In this document: positions 60,099-64,000 of the stretch, in pieces | Layout: each line of letters starts with the position of its first letter | Position numbering within the stretch: the stretch's first letter is position 1 | NCBI GenBank assembly: GCA_023238725.1 | Contig: CM041548.1 | Coordinates: forward strand, 16,451,752-16,515,751 | Source: Scortum barcoo | Lineage: Eukaryota > Chordata > Actinopteri > Centrarchiformes > Terapontidae | Direction: 5' to 3' | DNA length: 64,000 nucleotides | Notes under the pieces: generated by a model | What the model saw: only the letters and a program-made list of their open reading frames with translations | Told to the model about the DNA's origin: nothing | Database searches by the model: none | Made by a program: the position numbers and the translations under genes

Positions 60099-63036
60099 TC
60101 AGAAATACGTGTGCTTTCTGTTGATGAGGAGGCAGAGCGAGGACAGCGACGCTCCCAGTTTGGAGGCCTCGCTGCAGGCTGTAGGCAGGAGGGTGTAGTC
60201 CTGTAGCTTCTGGAAGGCCTGCAGAGAGGACGGAGGAAACAACCAAACACACTCGTCATGTTGAGGCTAAAAACACTGAAAAATGAGGAAGTTGCTGCTG
60301 TAATTTGAAGCAGAATGACTTTCAGGAGTCGTGGGTTCGGTTTACATAGACTGAATATTAGTTTTCTTTGACGTCTAAAATTTAGAGTAAGAAACAAGCA
60401 CTATCTAACATATCAAATAATTATTTTTGTAATCAGATACTTTCCTTTACTTAAATATAAACATGTAAGGATTTGCTGCTCTTCCTTAAAATCAGACATT
60501 CATATGTGCCTTGTCAATAAAAGGACAGTCAATATTGTGTTTACAGTGGTGGACTGGAACAAAACATTGTGAAGACGTCACTATTTTCTGATGTTTTATA
60601 AACCAAAAAAAATCAATTGAATCAATGTCTCAGGACGATTATCAGGATACGTGTTGTACAGCACTGCACTGTGTAGATATTTATAGGCATATAAACTGAT
60701 TCACTGTCTAAATTTACCAGCAGAATTCATTAAAGATTCATTAAATAGTGAATAAGTTTGATTCTCACTGATCCATTGAACAGAACTACCAAAAACAGCT
60801 CAATCAATTGTATGAGTGAGTACAAATGTCAGACTGAGAGTTAATTTAGTATTATATTTAAATAAACATGTTTATCAACTTTAAGCAATAAAGATTTGTG
60901 ACATGATCCTATTTTGTTATTATTGCACAACATTATCGAAATAGTTGACTCTAAACAAAATGAAAAAAATCAACAAACCTTTACCTTTTACAAATGATTA
61001 ATCTTAGCTGATATCATTGATTGCAGTAGAATACAGTTAATTTCACTGAAAGAGATTTTTATTTCTTAGTTTACATAAATTTGTCTTCATCCTGTGGTAA
61101 GTGCAGTAATAATGGTAAATCTAGTTGATTATATTGATATAAATGCTTCTCAGCCTGATCAAAAGTCACCTTTCAACTCATTGTGAAATTTCTGTCCTCC
61201 CACCTACTTGCATTTTTAACAGGTCAACAATGAAGAACAAAGCTTCAGAAAACGTTGCAGTTTTTGGATAAAAAACTGTCATCGCATATTTAATACAACA
61301 GTATGTATTGTGATGTTTCTGTTCAGATTTCTGCTCTGAGATCTTGAGTCTTATGTGTCGCTCACAAGCTCTGTTGCTGTTGATAATACGTCAGAATCAG
61401 AATCAGAATCACCTTTATTGGCCAGGTATGTGTGCACATACAAGGAATTTGACTCCGGTTTTTATAGCACCCTCTCGTACTTAAAAGGTCAAGCAAATAG
61501 AAAGAGATAAATAAACATAACTTACATAACATAAACCCAACATAACATAACATAAAACATAACATTACGTAACATACACATAAGTGACAGTGTGATAAAT
61601 GGAGTGCAATAGAGTGAGTGCAATGATGCATATGTATAGCTTATGTACAGTATATTTCAATATGAAATATTATTGAATAAATGATTAAGTATTCATTATA
61701 CACTAATAAAGACAAGCAGCTAAAGGGGAAATCCATCAATTAACCTGTAAAAAAAGTTTAAAATCTTCTCTAACTCTGGAGGTGATTTCTAAAGTCTGAA
61801 AAAATAGCACTGATTATTTTATCTTGGACTGAACTTCTTTGTCCTGAAATCTTTTGAGTGTTAAGTCTGGACTTTGAAAGATGTGGGCGTTTACAAGGCA
61901 GCTGGGATTTCTCTGAAAGTTTCTGGAAATGCAGAATCCAGTATTTTTTTTAGTTTAACCTAAACTAGAGACAGGATATCTTGATCTCTGCAGCTTTTAT
62001 AACCATCCTTTTTTAATCTGTCTCAGGTGGCTCCCCTGACATTTGGGATACAATAAAATAATCCTGCTATAATTCTTTGATTTCATAAAGATGAGGCTCT
62101 AAATAAAATCCTCAGCTGTACTCACAGAGACGCTGTCAGGACATTCCTCCGCCGGCCGGTGGAGCAGGAAGTCCCGACTGGACGGACCTTTGATGTAGAC
62201 GCAGTTCGCTGCTGACTCCTCGGGGACAGTGAGCACTTCATAGTGGTGATCAGTCAGCTGTTCCATCATCTGGAGACAAAAACACACTTTTTATTACTGT
62301 GCACCACCCTCACTGCTCCCCACACACACACATTGCAGCAGACCACTCCCAGTGTTACACACAGACTTGCAGGCAACATTAGAGTCATTATTAATAATAT
62401 GACCTCAGCCTTTTGGAAAAATAATGTGAGCAGTTCACATCGGGACAGAGAGAGGAGGGAAACACTGACACATAAACACAGAGTGAAGATGTATGATAGC
62501 TAATAGGGCCAATATTGACTGGTAAGAGATGTTAAGGCCTGGCTAATGCTGCCAATAGAGAAAAAAAACTGTCAGTATCTTATTCAACTACACATCATTT
62601 TCAATATCTGAAAACATTTTCTCATTAAAATCACCCTCAAGACCAAATCTTTAGCCAGAACTTTCACGTTCTGGGGATTTATTTGTAATGGTCCTTTCTT
62701 CTTCTTCACTTATGAGATTTTAATACATTTTAAAGTAACATTTTTAGCTGTTTAAAGTTGGGGAATGAAGCAAGAGGGAACATGCGGTTTGACTACATTA
62801 TCTTGAGGTTAAAGGAGTAGTTCAACAATTTGGGAAATATCTTTAACTGTAAGCAACACTTATGTACGTCTCTGTAAGAAAGATCACCACATGCACAGAC
62901 AATACAACAAACTCACCCGGAGTGTCTTCTTGGCCCCGTCACTGCTGCTGATGATGATTGTGTCCGGACCCCCCATGGAGCAGATGTTCTTCAGCCGGGC
63001 TCCTCCACAGACAGGGACGGTGGACACGGCAAAGTC
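60099..63036 (-). CDS. ddah2: Dimethylarginine dimethylaminohydrolase 2-like, last three exons (partial)
   Basis: Exons in gene order: 63036-62917, 62269-62126 and 60218-60099. All junctions are phase 0, giving 127 C-terminal residues; the N-terminal half lies beyond the right edge. The protein reads DFAVSTVPV, C-S-M-G-G-P, TVPEESAANCVYI, FLLHRPAEE and LGASLSSLCLLIN. The C-terminal nucleophile Cys is present (60134-60132), and the G-A-x-L-S-S-L-C ending matches DDAH2 better than DDAH1. The expected catalytic His (DDAH1 G-L-H-L-K, DDAH2 S-H-L) is Arg here (A-R-L-K, codon 62997-62995). DDAH1 hydrolyses asymmetric dimethylarginine; whether DDAH2 does so is disputed. Human DDAH2 is MHC-linked like nrm, ppp1r18 and ppt2, which supports this assignment. 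Confidence 0.85.
61385..61665. repeat. Dispersed fish repeat ('tttattggccaggtatgtgt') with (ACATA)n tail
   Basis: Contains tandem AGAATC, then 'cacctttattggccaggtat', 'acaaggaatttgactccgg', and an ACATA-rich simple tract about 61520-61590. It is a familiar teleost repeat of the retroelement-tail type and lies in a ddah2-like intron. Confidence 0.65.
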
Positions 63037-64000
63037 CTGAACAGATGGAGGTTGAAAGCTTTTAATTAACACGCTGTAAATTTGAGTTTCTTCGACAACT
63101 GGAGGAGACAAGCTCGCTCATCTGGTTTTGCGGTAAAAGTCCCCAGAGTGGCCTTTTTCCACAGCAGACACTGTCACAGCAGGAAAAGCACAGCAAAGTG
63201 TTTTTAATAACATTAACGATGGCTCAGCTCTGTTAAAATTTCTACCACATGTAGCTCGACACAAAGCAGCCTGCTGTGCGACGCCAGGGTTTCCTGTGAA
63301 GTTTCAGAGGTGGTGGTGTTCCTTTATGGTGTTAGTCTGTTGTTAGTCTGTTAAACCTGCAGGGTGACAGCCACACACCGTTTTAACAAGCTGCCAGGTA
63401 ACAAAAAAGCAATACCACAGAGTAGAAATACTCTGTTACAACTAAGCGCTCTACATTAAAAACTCGAGAAATATTTGCATCAAATATACTTCAAGTTAAA
63501 AAAAGCTTAAGTTCTCTCTATGCAGAATGGCTCCTTTCAGATTCTTATATTACTGGATTATAATTATTGATGCATTAATGTTTCACTTCAATGTTGCTGG
63601 TAGCAGTGGGGCTTATTTTCCACTATATATACTGGCGGGTAGCTTGTGAATTTCGCAAAAGGATCAATGATGTCTCATCTTTAGCCATAAAAATATGCTA
63701 TTGTTTCTCTGTTGATTAGATTTTGGATTGTTAATCTAAATCTGAAAAGTACCCAATTACTAAAGCTGCAAAACAATTATACAGAGGAGTAAAAAGTACA
63801 ATTTTCCTCTGAATTGTAGTATAAGTAGAAGGTAACAGAAAATATATATACTCAAGTTAAGTACCTCAAAAATTATACTTAAGTACAGTATTTTAGTAAA
63901 TGTACTTAGTTACATTCTACTGCTTATTATTAGTGTTTCAAATTTCAGAGCAACATATACAGGGAATACTGTCACTGTCATTTTTATACTTACAAGCAGA
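63037..64000. other. ddah2-like intron to right edge
   Basis: No upstream ddah2 exon (for example the Asp-containing D-E-N-A-T-L-D-G motif) is present. Much of 63410-63930 is repeat. Confidence 0.6.
63410..63930 (+). repeat. 'agtacttaagtac' family copy, nearly full length
   Basis: Contains 'ggcgggtagcttgtgaattt', 'aagttaagtacctcaaaaat' and 'tacttaagtacagtatttta', then 'aaatgtacttagttacattc'. It is the clearest copy for defining the family ends. Confidence 0.65.

Noticed and set aside
1..64000. CRISPR arrays, phage or viral genes, bacterial-style operons
   Set aside because: None seen; all coding signals are spliced vertebrate genes and the repeats are simple or dispersed eukaryotic types.

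Overview
The window is vertebrate nuclear DNA and almost certainly comes from a teleost fish, probably a percomorph. The evidence is intron-rich genes with GT-AG introns, vertebrate-type gene families (CDCP1, LIMD1-like, nurim, phostensin, CRAT, PPT2, RPS5, DDAH2), a tRNA-Lys gene, intron-encoded H/ACA snoRNAs, many dinucleotide microsatellites and several dispersed repeat families of kinds familiar from fish genomes. There are no bacterial operons, CRISPR arrays or viral genes.

Layout from left to right. 1-10943, minus strand: the 5' part of a CUB domain-containing protein 1 gene (cdcp1). It has ten coding exons, and the last CUB, membrane and cytoplasmic exons lie beyond the left edge. 13428-15442, plus: a small seven-exon LIM gene derived from the LIMD1/Ajuba/WTIP family. 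It has lost its long pre-LIM region and the second half of LIM3. 17075-19941, plus: nurim (nrm), with a tRNA-Lys(CUU) gene in its first intron. 21.7-31.3 kb, plus: phostensin (ppp1r18), with a 3.9 kb coding exon. 33112-45181, plus: a carnitine O-acetyltransferase-like gene (crat-like), judged a pseudogene or dead enzyme. It has a frameshift, a scrambled segment, a catalytic His changed to Gln and an altered STS motif. 47590-53018, plus: palmitoyl-protein thioesterase 2 (ppt2), fully intact at 302 codons. 55802-59075, plus: ribosomal protein S5 (rps5), with an apparent start codon split by intron 1 and two paralogous H/ACA-type snoRNAs in introns 2 and 4. 60099-63036, minus: the last three exons of a ddah2-like gene, whose 5' part lies beyond the right edge.

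From general knowledge, NRM, PPP1R18, PPT2 and DDAH2 all sit in the human MHC region (6p21.3), whereas CDCP1 and LIMD1 are neighbours on 3p21. The window therefore looks like a junction of two ancestral blocks, with rps5 and a crat copy interleaved. The genes do not form one pathway.

The most notable observations are these: repeated exon pairs in cdcp1 (A-B-A-B-A-B-CUB-A-B); a LIM-only gene that keeps an open frame over seven exons while its pre-LIM exon has decayed; a crat copy with both active-site motifs changed; a ddah2 homologue with Arg where the catalytic His is expected; and a snoRNA pair with a compensatory base-pair change. Exon coordinates were read by hand from splice signals and reading phase. 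No alignment or database search was run.
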